The notes under the pieces are model-generated. The model had not been told where the DNA came from. It saw nothing but the letters and a program-made list of their open reading frames with translations, and did not search any database. 64,000 nt of DNA, from assembly GCF_950023065.1 (NCBI RefSeq), contig NC_088677.1, positions 40,440,555-40,504,554 of the forward strand, given 5' to 3'. The position numbers and the translations under genes were made by a program. How positions within the stretch are numbered: the first letter of the stretch is position 1; each line of letters opens with the position of its first letter. Of the stretch, positions 23,801 through 36,000 are shown in pieces. The stretch is from Planococcus citri. Its lineage: Eukaryota > Arthropoda > Insecta > Hemiptera > Pseudococcidae.

Positions 23801-26800
23801 TTTTAGGTACAATGTGCAATGTAAAAGTTTCTCGATGAAATGCTTACTTGGCGAAAACTGAATACAGGATCAAAATTTGTACTCGTATGAAGCGTATACT
23901 CGTGAGTTATTTGCAAATTTCTTATTCGTATCAACGAATGTAAAGTACTACAAACATCCCTACAACCTACTAAATTTTTAGTTTTCCATCAAGGGAAAAA
24001 CGGCCATTTCGAAATACTTGCTCTTGTCTTTCATTTTTTACATAATTATGTCGGTATACATTCCACAATTCGAAAAATACTTAACTCATTTCAAGTTTAG
24101 GCACATGAAAGCTTATAACTTATAACTACCTACCAAAATTAATCATAATGTTTTCAGCTCATAACCGCCGAAAAATGTATCATTTTCAAAATTTCAAAAA
24201 AAGAATTTGGCGATTTAAAACATTTAAAAGAAGCTGAAAAAAATAGGTGATATTATTATTGGTCCTAGGGTTTTCAGCCACAGAATAGGTAATCCCATAT
24301 CACGAATACCATAGGCAACCCATTTTAAGTACATAATACGTATAAGCATGCATGTTTGCTTACCATTGGATTTGAAGAGCCCTAGTGATACCTTCGCGAA
24401 AAATTATTTCGATTTTCGATTTTACGAGGCAATTTTGCATTTGCATCATTCGAAAACCAAGATGAAAGATTTGAAAGAAGGTGTTTGTACAACAGTTACC
24501 TACCTGTACCTATTTTTACCACTTTTTTTTCAAATCTCAAAAAATGATCCTCTTCATGTATCATACGTCTACATTTCTCAAAGAAAACAATTCGCTCTTT
24601 CTATTGGTGCAATCCTCACTCGAGAAAGTTATGAGTTTGAATTCGAAAAAATAATTATAAGAAAATTCAAGAAAATCACCTTAAAAAATTTCAAAAAAAC
24701 TTTCTCCATAAAAAATTGGCCCAAGTTTACAAAACAACATAATATTTATGAGTAAAAAATTGACTTACAGCAGTTTTAATGAATTTTAATAAATTTTTGA
24801 TGGGCATTCGCCTCACCCTGTTAGGGTACCACTTAATGCGATTTCCAATGTCCTGTAAAGGATATGGAATCACGACGACGACTACGGAAAAAAATAAAAT
24901 TTTCAGAATAAATCATTCAAGATGGAGAAGTGAGATATTACACCATCGGAAAAAGCAAACTTTTTTCTCGAAAAAAAAAAGTTTGATATTTTTATCAATA
25001 AAAAAGCAGAATTTTCAATCAAGTTTTGGTTCCTGATTTTCTTTTCTAATTTTTGCACTTTTTCCGAAATTTTTGGCAGTTTCCAACTTTTTAAATGCCT
25101 TTTGTACTTCTGTATTTATTCTGCGATTTTGTACTCATTCCGTATACGTATTTCTGTCGACTACGAGTACATTTTTTCTACATTAGAAGCTCTGACAAAC
25201 GCGGAAATGGGTTTATGTGTGCTTTCGAAATCATTATCATTTTCTAAACGAGACTTTTTAACGAAGTATTTTTCCATGTACTCCATTTTGTATGAAGTTA
25301 CGGTAAAATCTCTTCAGCAGCAGCTTTTTAACTGTAGAGAAGAATCGTGACAAACAGCAATTTTATAGAAGACATTTTATCTGGACGAAATCACTGCAGA
25401 AAAGTTAATAGCATGTTAATAATTGAAAACTCGCAGAACGAAATTCGTTCCATAAATGTATAGAACCTTTGTCAGGTATTGCAAAGTTTTATAACCTAAC
25501 AATGTGTTTTTTCCCTTTTTGCTATGTAGGACATGATAAGTAGCCACGGAAATTGATAAAATTTGTCTTGTTTCTTTATAATATGTACCTAATCTTTTTC
25601 CTAGTTTCATTTATATACGTACCAACGTTTATAACTGAAACTCATAAACATACTTTAGGTCTATTTCTTTTATAATAATTTTTAATATATAAACAAGGAA
25701 ATTTAAAATTACCCACCTAGGTATTTTTTTTAAGCTTCTAAAAAAAGAATACAGCTCTGTAAAAAGTAGGTAGATAGATACATCCAGATTATAAAAAACA
25801 TTTTAAAATCTCGTTCAAATAGTGCTTATACGTATAGTGAATACAGAAAGCTCTATATTTAATTTGACTTTTGTTTCTTCCAGCTGGAAATCAGTTCTGT
25901 ATACACCTACTCGTAGGTAACTCGAGAAAAGATTTCTAATTTGTATACAGCATCACATTGCCAAATTATCGAAGAATTTTCCAATTATTAAGACTTTGAA
26001 AGGATGATAATGTGATAAAAGAATTCGCAAAAAAAAGGGAACAGTCCTTTTCAGTGTTTTAATGCAACTTGAATCCTCTACTTTTAAAATACTAACAGCA
26101 AACTGCTCGAGGAAAAGAAATAAGATCGTGATAAAAGAAAGAGAGAATTAAATTTGTTGACTCAACACTTAATAGGAGTAGTCGAAATTAAATTAATCCG
26201 ACCAATCCGACGTTTGGGTTACAATCGCTGAGCTCAATGCAAGCCTGCAAACTTTTCCAAGGCGCACTTTCTCAGTATTATGTATAATAGCAGCTATTGC
26301 CAACATCATCGCACATCCAAATCGGCTAAAACGGAGAGAACGCTTTCTGAACAAGTGGTAAAATTCGGTGCATATTTTCAGCAACGATGTGGTGGTAATT
26401 TTATAATTTTCTAAAAACACTTCGCTGCACACATGTTTTCCATACACAAATGATATCTGCTTTACATAGTATACACATATAGTATGAGAATATACAAATC
26501 CGCACGTTCCTATTTTGGAATAATTTACGCAGTATCTATTTTGAAAATACGATTAGTCGCAAAGAAACTCGATGGAACGTTACTGTACCAGTTGTGCTGT
26601 AAAACCTCAGTCTGAGTTATCTGCTTCATTGCGAAAATAAAGCAGTTTAATTTCGTTTGTTTTGGTACACGTACCTATTCTTATAAAACCTTAACGAAAC
26701 ATATGCGCGCTGTACATCCATACAGAGACAGACAAAGCAACCGTAGTTTTTTCTTTTATGAAAATATGAGAAGACCGAAGGGAGAGATTATAACTCGACG

Positions 26801-28386
26801 AAGAAAATTAATCATCGTTAGGTCAGCTACATAAGCCTACTTCAAGATTAGACTAAAATACTATACATACAAGCGAAAAAAAGAAATTACAATCAAAATA
26901 CATATTTATAGTTGATTAATTAAGCAAAGCAGTAGTATGCTCGACTTTTAAGGGGTAAATTTGACACTACCCAGAAAAGAAAACTGAATAAATTTTTTGA
27001 TAACTTTTCCCTCTACCTAATTCAAAACTACGCGTTGATTGTAAACTGTAGAAAAATCTTCAAATTAGTTTCTTATAAGTAATTGCAACATGGCAATAAT
27101 TAGATATTGATTTTTAGGTTAAGAAGAACAACACAACCAGAGCAATTCTAAATTAGAAACACGAAGCGAAGGGGCGAACTGCATTTTCAAAATTGAAAAA
27201 AGCTTATTTTAACGAAGAAAAATTGAAAAAAGGGATCTTCGTTTGAGAAATAGGGGAACTTCTGGCAAAATGGCAAGACTGATGACCTTTTATTTTAGTA
27301 ATTTTCAAATCTGAATTAACTTCATCGAGTTTATGAAGTACGACGAGTAGATATGCCATTTTGTCCCTCTTAATTATTTTTGTTAGTAATTATTGCTTCG
27401 GATGTAACAAAGGATAATTAAAAAGGAAATCAGTACACGAATACGTATAGAATGGACCTACCCATATCCAGCTTTCCATACAAAAGCCTACCCCCCTCTC
27501 CTTTAATAACTCCACAATCATGCTCAACTCTTACTCCCTCTACATAAATACGAGTATCTGCGTACACTTCAAGATTTCAGGGGAAACGTAGGAGGAAGTT
27601 GTCATTTTTGCAATTACGAGTACTTTTGCCATCCTTTTCAAAATCCGGATCAGTATCTGAGAACGAAGTTGGCAGAAGTGAGGTTTCTAGAAACTGTTTT
27701 CAAGTGTTCTATGCAATTTTCGCAAAACGTTGCTGAATTTTATCATTAACATTTTTAGTAATTTTTCATTTCATTTTGATAACATTAAACATTTGATACC
27801 TAAATTTTTATTGGTTTTCAAGATTTTTCTTTCATTGCTAAAGGCATTTTCACAAGATTTCGCTTTAATATTTCTCGATTTTACATCAACTTCAAGTAAT
27901 TTTCAACTATTTCGATGACTTTTCAAATGTGTATCTAACACATTTTTAATCAATTTTCTCAAAATATTGCCCAATTTTGTTGATTTTTATCAATTTGTAG
28001 TAATTTTCAAAAACGAATGCAGTTTAACAATTTTTATAATCCTTCCCTTTATGCAATTTTTACAAAAATTCATTTCGATCAATGTTTTTGTAATTTTCAA
28101 TTAATCTGAGCAACTTTTGCCAGATTTTGCTGAAATTTTGAGACATTTCATCTTATTTTACACAGTTGTTTTTAATAAAACAAAAAAGAAAAAAAAGAAG
28201 AAAATTCAATAACGCTTTAAACCAGGCAAATTGTTCCCAAATTGAGTTTCATTTTTTTTCAAATTTTTCCTACGATTTATCTTTGATTTTAATTTTTTAT
28301 TACTAAGTATACCACTACTTAAAATCTTCTCCCTGCCCACAAACCCACCAAACCCACAAAATTGAAAATGAAAATAAGACACTTAC
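20857..28386. other. Intron of the Ig gene; no exon seen
   Basis: Remainder of the intron 16828-28386. No open frame here, including those of 104-135 codons near 21426-22011 and 24348-24755, has a recognisable domain, so I treat them as chance. A T-rich tract with loosely repeated AGTAATTTTCA words spans about 27590-28150. Confidence 0.55.
27590..28150. repeat. T-rich low-complexity tract with diverged repeats
   Basis: Words such as GTAATTTTCA recur at roughly 27894, 28008 and 28091, with a variant near 27759, separated by similar T-rich sequence. The spacing is irregular (136, 113 and 83 nt), so this is a decayed repeat or biased sequence and not a clean satellite. Confidence 0.4.
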
Positions 28387-28677
28387 CAACAACATTCACT
28401 TGAACTGAACGCGATCTCCATTTCTCCATTTTTGAAGTCCTACCGACGAAACATTTGTACTCTCCAGCTTCTTGATATACAACATTCCCCAATGTTAATT
28501 TTGGACCCGGTCCTAAAGGTTCGAGATGTTGTCCTGGGTATTTAGATCTTCCCCAGCACGAAACAGATCCTGCCGGACATTCGAGCTGAACTTCACCTCC
28601 CAGAGTTACTTCCAAAGCTGAACCTTCTTCAGCTAATTCTTCGGGAGTTTCTTCTTCCATGGCTTGATTTCTAGCTT
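28387..28677 (-). CDS. Ig-superfamily surface protein, fifth visible exon (Ig4)
   Basis: A phase 1-1 exon of 291 nt that encodes one complete Ig domain preceded by a very acidic linker (MEEETPEELAEEG). The B-strand Cys is in VQLECPAGSVSCW and the F-strand Cys in EAGEYKCFVG; the extra Cys just before the core Trp is unusual. The C-C' region is short and Pro/Gly-rich (GQHLEPLGPGPKLTL). Acceptor TTTTCTGTGTACAG and donor GTAAGT are both good. The domain resembles those of insect neuronal or muscle Ig adhesion proteins; neuromusculin is one possibility from general impression, not verified. Confidence 0.85.
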
Positions 28678-28821
28678 CTGTACACAGAAAAGTACTCTAA
28701 TTAAACCATCGCATTGCCATTACAGAAGTATAAAAAAAAAACCACTTACAATGACACTCAATATGTAGAGATAGAAATATTTAAAAACAAGCATTGAGGA
28801 ATTGACAGAATAAATATTATA

Positions 28822-29052
28822 CAGGGTGGCCCAAAAGTCCCGCGCCGCTTGCGAAACTAGTGGTTCACATAAACCTTCGTATGTTCTCCTTAAATAATAA
28901 AAACTATGCAACCAATACACCTTTGGAAAGTGGTAACTTACCCCTTTCCAAAGGTGTATTGGTTGCATAGTTTTTATTATTTAAGGGGAACATACGGAGG
29001 TTTATGTGAACCACTAGTTTCGCAAGCGGCGCGGGACTTTTGGGCCACTCTG
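28822..29052. mobile_element. 231-bp palindromic MITE with TA target duplication
   Basis: The left end CAGGGTGGCCCAAAAGTCCC is matched inverted by the right end, and both are bordered by TA (28820-28821 and 29053-29054). The two arms of about 110 nt are nearly perfect inverted copies across the whole element, meeting near 28935. This is the form of a Tc1/mariner-type MITE. It lies in the intron between the Ig3 and Ig4 exons. Confidence 0.85.
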
Positions 29053-32000
29053 TACATTCGACGTATAGTGTGTCGAAATAGAAATAATATGTACGTCGCG
29101 CGTCGTACGTCAATAAAAAAGAAAAAAATGAATAAAAGAATGCTCATGTACAAGAAATCTATACATTATGCAGATAGGTACAAAGGGTTGATTTGACATA
29201 AAATAGTTTGACAATTAGACGGCGGATGCAGATTAAATGGCGGTACATCAATGACGCCCTTCTGCATAGGAATTTTATCGAATTATATTTTTAACGCTGA
29301 TTAAAAGCATTTCCCTTTTACTCGCTTTAATATAATATTATTTTTTTACCATTTGGGTAGATGGGTAATATCAGTTTAATATGTGACAAAGTTGACGCAG
29401 TTTCATCAAAGAAACGTATAATTCAATTTTAAAAACATGACTTCATTATTACAAGGCTAGAAGGCTTCATTAAAGAGAGTCACTACGCAGAGTCACGTAA
29501 TCTATACTGTGACAACAGTACCCACTACCCCTCTCTACCTACCCAGCTATTTGGAAATTTATTTCCATCATAATCAATAGGTGCTATATGCTGAGACTGA
29601 CTGCTATGAAATTCCGGATTCAGTGATTCCGAATTTCAGGAAGGTTCAAACTCTAAATAGATATGAAGATCATCATCATCATCATCGTCGTCGTAACGTC
29701 CAACCATAAGTAACCATTGCAGTTACCTATACATTTATACATAATCCTGTGAGTAAGCGCGCGCCATTGCTTTTTGTCCTATGCGCTTCTCACAGTCCAA
29801 TAACTACCAAATATTTGTATTCAACTTTCTATGGATATAATGACATTGATATGGTAAAAACATCATCAAAATTTTCTGAAAATTTTCCATTCATTTCATA
29901 CAAAATATGTTTCTGTTTATCATAAGAACGAGATTAATTTTCATCTGCTAACAAAATATCATTACGTATAGGTGATTCTATCTAAGTAAATACGAAACAC
30001 CCGTCTATAAAGTAGGTATTGAAATTAAATTTTATTTTTTCGAAATTAGGTACCGCATCAGCAGCTAAATTCGATAGAGTAGAACAATTCGCATCTAGAA
30101 TTCTTTTTACGAGTATAACACGAGTATAAAAAAATTCTATTTACACGAAATATTCTCACTTCGTGTGTAAAACAACTGTATTCGAATTAATGCGAACAAT
30201 TGTCGCTTTCGATAAAAGCTTAGATTCCATAATGTATGCGATATGAGGGATATAGCCTTTGAATTTCAATAGCTATGTTACACGCCGCGTGTAATGAATT
30301 TATACTGGTGAAAAGTAAACACAAAAAATACACAATACTGATTGGCAAAAATGTTCATCACGGAATTTTACACGCTTCGTTAAATATTATGGTATAATTT
30401 TGTTTGATACATTGGAAAAATGAAAATGTAGATATCGCTGGTTGTTAATTTTCAAAATAAAAGAATTCTTTTCCTGTATCGCTTGATACGATGTACGAGT
30501 ATCTAACAGTAATAATTACAAGATTATAAGGATACCAAATCAATTGAATATGGGCAAACAAATCCCGGTATACATAATATGCTTTTGCTTATCATTATCA
30601 AATAAAAAATGTTCAGCTCAGATCAGTACTTGAGAATTGTTTATAAAATACAAAATTCTATACAGGGATATTAATTTTTTTTTACACCCAGTGTAAGAAT
30701 TGATTACCTAGGTACCTGTACCTACTACCTCCCTATGTGCACACAGATATGTACTACTAGTACATACCTATAAGGTTTAGTTGTGGCGACATTTCAGATA
30801 TAGGTAGGTAAGGTACCTACACGAAATGTTCGAGAAAAAGTTATTCCTATTACAGTCTTATCAATTTATCCCGAGAAAAATGTTCAGATGACAAACACAC
30901 AAAAAAAACCGAGAAAAAAGAAAGAATTCAATTTATAAAGTCATCTTCAATCTTGAAAATTCAATTCAAACATAACTACCTGCCATTTTTCACCAATAAA
31001 ATGAAACTTTTCAATTACGAGGGAAATCATGGAAACAACCGCGTGAATTTACTCGTATCTCATTCGTCGTAATAAGATACAAATTATTCCATCGAATTAT
31101 TCTGCAAACAGTAATAAAATTGATTGATTTTGCTTTGGCTTCGATCAAGGGCACGTTTTACGCGCTCACAGTTATGTTTTCTGTTAGTTTTTTTATCGCT
31201 TAAAAAATACATAATACAAATATACGATATTTCTGACGAAAGAAAAAATATAACTTATTGAATAATTCAATTTATTGGTAGATAGATATTTTTGAAAGCC
31301 ACCAGAAGAGAGTAGATAGGTACTCCTGAGTCGAAAAAAATGACAAAATGAAATTTAAATGGAGACTACATGTTTGATGAGCTGGCGATACATACATGAG
31401 ATGTGTATAGTGGTATTTTCAAACTGAAAATAATATTGATGAAGAAAACTACAGAACGATAAAAGAACAGCAAAAGCTTGCTTTTACAATCATAAGCAGA
31501 CGAAATTTCGATTCACCAAGCGACGCGTATGTATTCGACAGGGAAACAATTTGCCTCACAAGATGGCACCAGATTTTACCCAAACTTGAAGAATGATTTA
31601 TTATTTATTTGTATTCCGAACATGTCAGTACTAAACGATCGTACATTGGTTGTTTTTTTGCTAGCAAAACCAATGCTGAAAAGTTTTATTTACATTATTT
31701 GCAGACTTTCAGTATCTTATTTTGAATTTAATAAAAATATCACCCCGTGGATCGTTCACACTATTTGAAATGAACATAAAAACATACGAACTAAGCACGC
31801 AGATGTTGGAATCATTTGAGCCATATTTCCCTTCCAAGTACGCAGAAAGAAGAAAATCTATGAGCCGTAGAATTTTTTTTCTATTCTATAGTTAGGTATG
31901 CTTTTGGTTGTTCTTTTAGGCGACGATGAACTGTATATTTTACCGTTCCCAATATGCTTTTGAAAACGTGGTTTCATTTTTCTATATCTAGGTTATACGA

Positions 32001-32927
32001 TATTTACAACAAAATGCATCGGCGATTCACGTCGACTTTCAAGTACCTAGTACCAGTATCTCTACCTACACGTACACACTAACGTATATTTGCTTATCTT
32101 AAGAACTGAAAGAGCAATAATGCATATGAAAATGAGAAGTACTAAAATGGAATTTCCGTCCGAAACATAGCTCATAATTTTGACGAGTTGGTGGAAAATT
32201 TTTGCGACAAATAAACATTTGAAATTTTAAAACAGAAAAAAACTCAAAGAGGACTAGCAAAATTGGGGGGAAAACATGAAAGAATTGTTCTCAAAAAATG
32301 GAATCTTCACGTTCATCCAGATGTGTTTTTTGATGGTATCCGAATATCAAAAAATAACTCAATTCCCTTCGAATTGCCCGGATATTGTTGAATATCTACC
32401 TATGTACATTTTTACCTAACTCAAATTTAATATGAAACGTTAAGGAACATGTATCATAATTATAGCGAAAAAATATAAAATAAATTTTAGAGAAAAAAAT
32501 CGACATCTATCTTTTTTTTTTGCGCAAATTTGAATAACCTCAAGGGATGTGCAAACAAAAAAAATGGTGTCATAATTTTGCAACAACATAGTATATGCTT
32601 TCTTTTTAAAAAACAGTATCGCCTCCTTTAAAAATTATGAATACTTAGATCATTATCTATTATCTCAAAAATGCAACCAATTTTTGTCAATGTACTTACT
32701 ACTATAAATAGCCTTAGCAACTTAAACTACCTACAAAAACCGATGCAGGTACTATAGATACGCAAACTCACTGGGCCAAATAAGTCACCTTAACCTAGCA
32801 TATAAAACACTTCAAATTTACGCAGGTAAAGTACCCATGTATCATTGAATAGTTATCATGTGGAATTAAGTCTAGTAGGTAATTATTTTAAATATTAGCA
32901 ATAATTATAACATTGAAATAAATTTAC
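29053..32927. other. Intron between Ig3 and Ig4 exons; no exon seen
   Basis: AT-rich intron DNA of the Ig gene. It contains a short (ATC)n(GTC)n run at 29669-29694. No coding exon or clear mobile element was recognised. Confidence 0.55.
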
Positions 32928-33074
32928 CTCTAACGTTGAGAAAATAACCAATAGAAGAATACTCGGCGAGTTGATATCGAGTAATACATTTATACCAACC
33001 ACTGTCTTCTATCCTGATGGAAGTAAAATTCAAATAACCATCATTGCTTTGTTCAGTCGGTGGTACGTCATTAT
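32928..33074 (-). CDS. Ig-superfamily surface protein, fourth visible exon (Ig3 second half)
   Basis: A phase 1-1 exon of 147 nt, acceptor TTTTGCTTTTAG, donor GTAAAT. It encodes the D to G strands of the third Ig domain: DGYLNFTSIRIEDSGWYKC supplies the E and F strands with the canonical Asp-x-Gly-x-Tyr-x-Cys, and EYSSIGYFLNVR the G strand. With the preceding exon it makes a complete domain. It carries an N-glycosylation site (NFT). Confidence 0.85.
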
Positions 33075-36000
33075 CTAAAAGCAAAACACATACGAGCTCA
33101 TCACAAAAAAAGAAATTATATTATGCCATGTCATCGTTAGTTGAATGATAAAATTCCCTACAACACCTGAGTAAGTAGGTAAGTAGCCAAACAAGTAGCC
33201 AAGTAGGTACATCTACATACCCTGGGTAGGTATTCCAAAACAACAATCATCTTAAAAATATACCTAAACAAGAAGACTTCGCACACTCGGCCGCTATCCT
33301 TCGGCTCACACCCTTGCTTCGCTTGTAATCTCAACATTCATGTTGCCCTTTAGACATAAATTACTGTAGGTGCATGTGAGAGCGCACACAAAATGGGGAC
33401 CGTTCAACCAAAAAATCATTCAAAAAATTGCACACCTTTATTGCTTTTTTTGTTTTTGATTATACTATTATTTAAGAATAATCGAAAAAATGACAAAATC
33501 AGCCCATTTCAACTCGAAATTTAGGCACTTCAATCTCAACATTTTTTGGACTTCATATTTTTCCTATACCTATTCTATAAATCAGGCTCAAGACTTTTAC
33601 CCGATGTTTCGAGTATTTTTTGGGTATTTTTTTTCTTGGGATTTTATAGGATAGCGATGTAGGCTTACTACTATAGTATACGTATGCACCAACGATTATG
33701 AATTATTTTAATTAGAATTACACAAACAAGCTGAAAAGCGAGCTACGTAGTATCCAGATACCCACGGTAAGTAATATGTACTAGCCTATGTTGAAAACAT
33801 TTCCATCGCCCAAAAACCACATTTCCTGTTATGTACCCAGACCTACCTACAATTCAACGTGTAATAACTGTTCGATAAATGTAAATAAACTTAACGTTCG
33901 TTTATAACGCGGCAAAATGATTACACGAGTTCATATCGTGTTAAATGGACCATATCGTCAAATATTATTCAACGCAGCTTTGACCCCTAGCAATACGAGT
34001 AACATAGGTAATATTAGAACCGTTCCGTTTTCAAAAAAAAAAAGCAATTTCAAAACTGAAAAGGTGCAAATCAACATCTTGCCGAAGACGACAATACTTA
34101 TTGCATTATTTTAAGTCTGGTCACATTTGTCCTTCGATTCGAACGTGTTATCCTTCCCTCGATTCTGTTTTACATCTTAGATGTTCTATATTTATTAAAA
34201 ATGTCACATATCAGGATTTCTTTCGCGATTCGGCCGTATTTTTTCTCTTCCCCCTTTTTTTTATTTGAAACCATGCTCATCTACGCCTAAACACGTAACT
34301 TGGCTATGATTGATTTGTGACAAAATGAATTTTTGGCCTCCTACACTTTGGGAACTGCTTCAATATTCAATGGTAGATATTTAATTACAATGTAACGTAT
34401 CCGTATCTTCTATTTTAATGATACGAATATTGAAAAAAATTCTTCAATTTTTATTTGAAAATTTTTAATTCCATACACGTTTGATAAATAGTCAAATAAA
34501 AAAATAGATGAATACCTATCTGAACAATGTTTTAATTTTTCTACTAGGGTACCCATACTAATGATAAGAGGTAGCGATTCATTGATGACTTTTTCTGAAA
34601 ACACTACCGTGAAAACAAATAAATATTTATAATTGATAAGGCCGCAGGTATCAGATCAAAGACGCTCATGGAAAACCTCTTACTTAGGAGCACTTTATCG
34701 TAAGAGGAAATTAGGAAAAAAAAGTACCATACAGTAAAATGGAAAAGCAGCAAAGAATAATTAAAATGAACTTCTGGTTAGTATGAATAGCGGTGTGAAG
34801 AGTTTCTTTATTTAGGATGAAAGGATGAAAAATGTAAAGTACTCCCCAGATAAAAGATACTCAGATTTGAAACAAAGGAACAGCATAATATTACTTTGTT
34901 TGTTATACATTATAACGAACAATGGAAATTTCAAAGATTCAATGTCGTTTATTTAAAGGATTCGGATCCAGTTAAAGGTGCTGCTGTTTTTCTCATTGTT
35001 TTAACCGAATACTACATAGACATATATTAAGTAGAATTTCTCCATCGAGATTTAAATAGGTTTTCAGGATGTTTCCCACGACGAATACCTACGTAAGTTT
35101 CATTGACTCCCGCTAATCTAGCATTTTTACCCAATTTTGGACCGAGTTGAATGAAACTATTCAACAAAAATAATTAAAGCGCTGGAACGTCTGTGTTCAC
35201 CTTAAGATTGAAACATTATATCTACTCGTAGGTATCGTCTAGAAATTGGGTAAATGGGCACCATCACATGGTAGAGCAATCTGCAATCACGCAGTCACAT
35301 TGTTAAACGCAGCGACGAGAAAATTTTAGGAAAAACGTCATCGTTAAACTTGGTTTGTTTGATAAGATAGACGGAAAAATAATCATTATCATAATGAGCT
35401 TGAGAATCTGATTTTTCAAAAATACTCGCCGGAAAAATTTGAAAGCTGAATTTTTGGTAAATTGGTAAAAAGAACCAACTGCAAAATTATACCTGCAAGA
35501 AGAAGATAGACACACCCTTCATGCTGCTCACTTGTTTGATAGGTACCGAAACTATTTGTACATATTTTCAAGTTTTTATTGAAAAGATCGTTTATCAAGG
35601 AGGGGAAGGGGTAGGCACGCTGCTGAATAGCATCTTGAAAAAGTTCGAATAAGAAAATTTCTGGTGTGATTTTATAAAGTACGTATATACTGACTACGTT
35701 AGTTATCAAATTCAAAATTGAAAAATTGTTTATTCGAATATTCAGTAGCAGTCTGCCCACAGCAAAACATATCTTACTCGCGGGAAAGTCAAGGTTTATT
35801 AAAAACTTAAAATCAAACTTCATATTTTTTTTCAACAGAAATTGTGCGAGCTTTGAAAATCTGAAATTTCTAGGAAGCTGCAGATTGACTCAACAAGTTG
35901 AAATTAGGGTATCATGTAAATAGCATTCTAACTTCATTGGGTATTTGTGAAAATTTAAATTTCCTTATTGAATATATTTTAGCTTTTTAGAATTCTACGT

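Noticed and set aside
24348..24755. 135-codon plus-strand frame
   Set aside because: No domain, Lys/Phe-rich composition as expected of AT-rich DNA, and it lies within an intron of the opposite-strand gene.
33280..33400. GCTTCGCTT-rich patch reminiscent of the Helitron hairpin array
   Set aside because: Similarity is limited to a few short words and no Helitron end is present.
35416..35835. 139-codon minus-strand frame
   Set aside because: No recognisable motif and no flanking splice logic that would join it to the Ig exons; the in-frame chain is complete without it.
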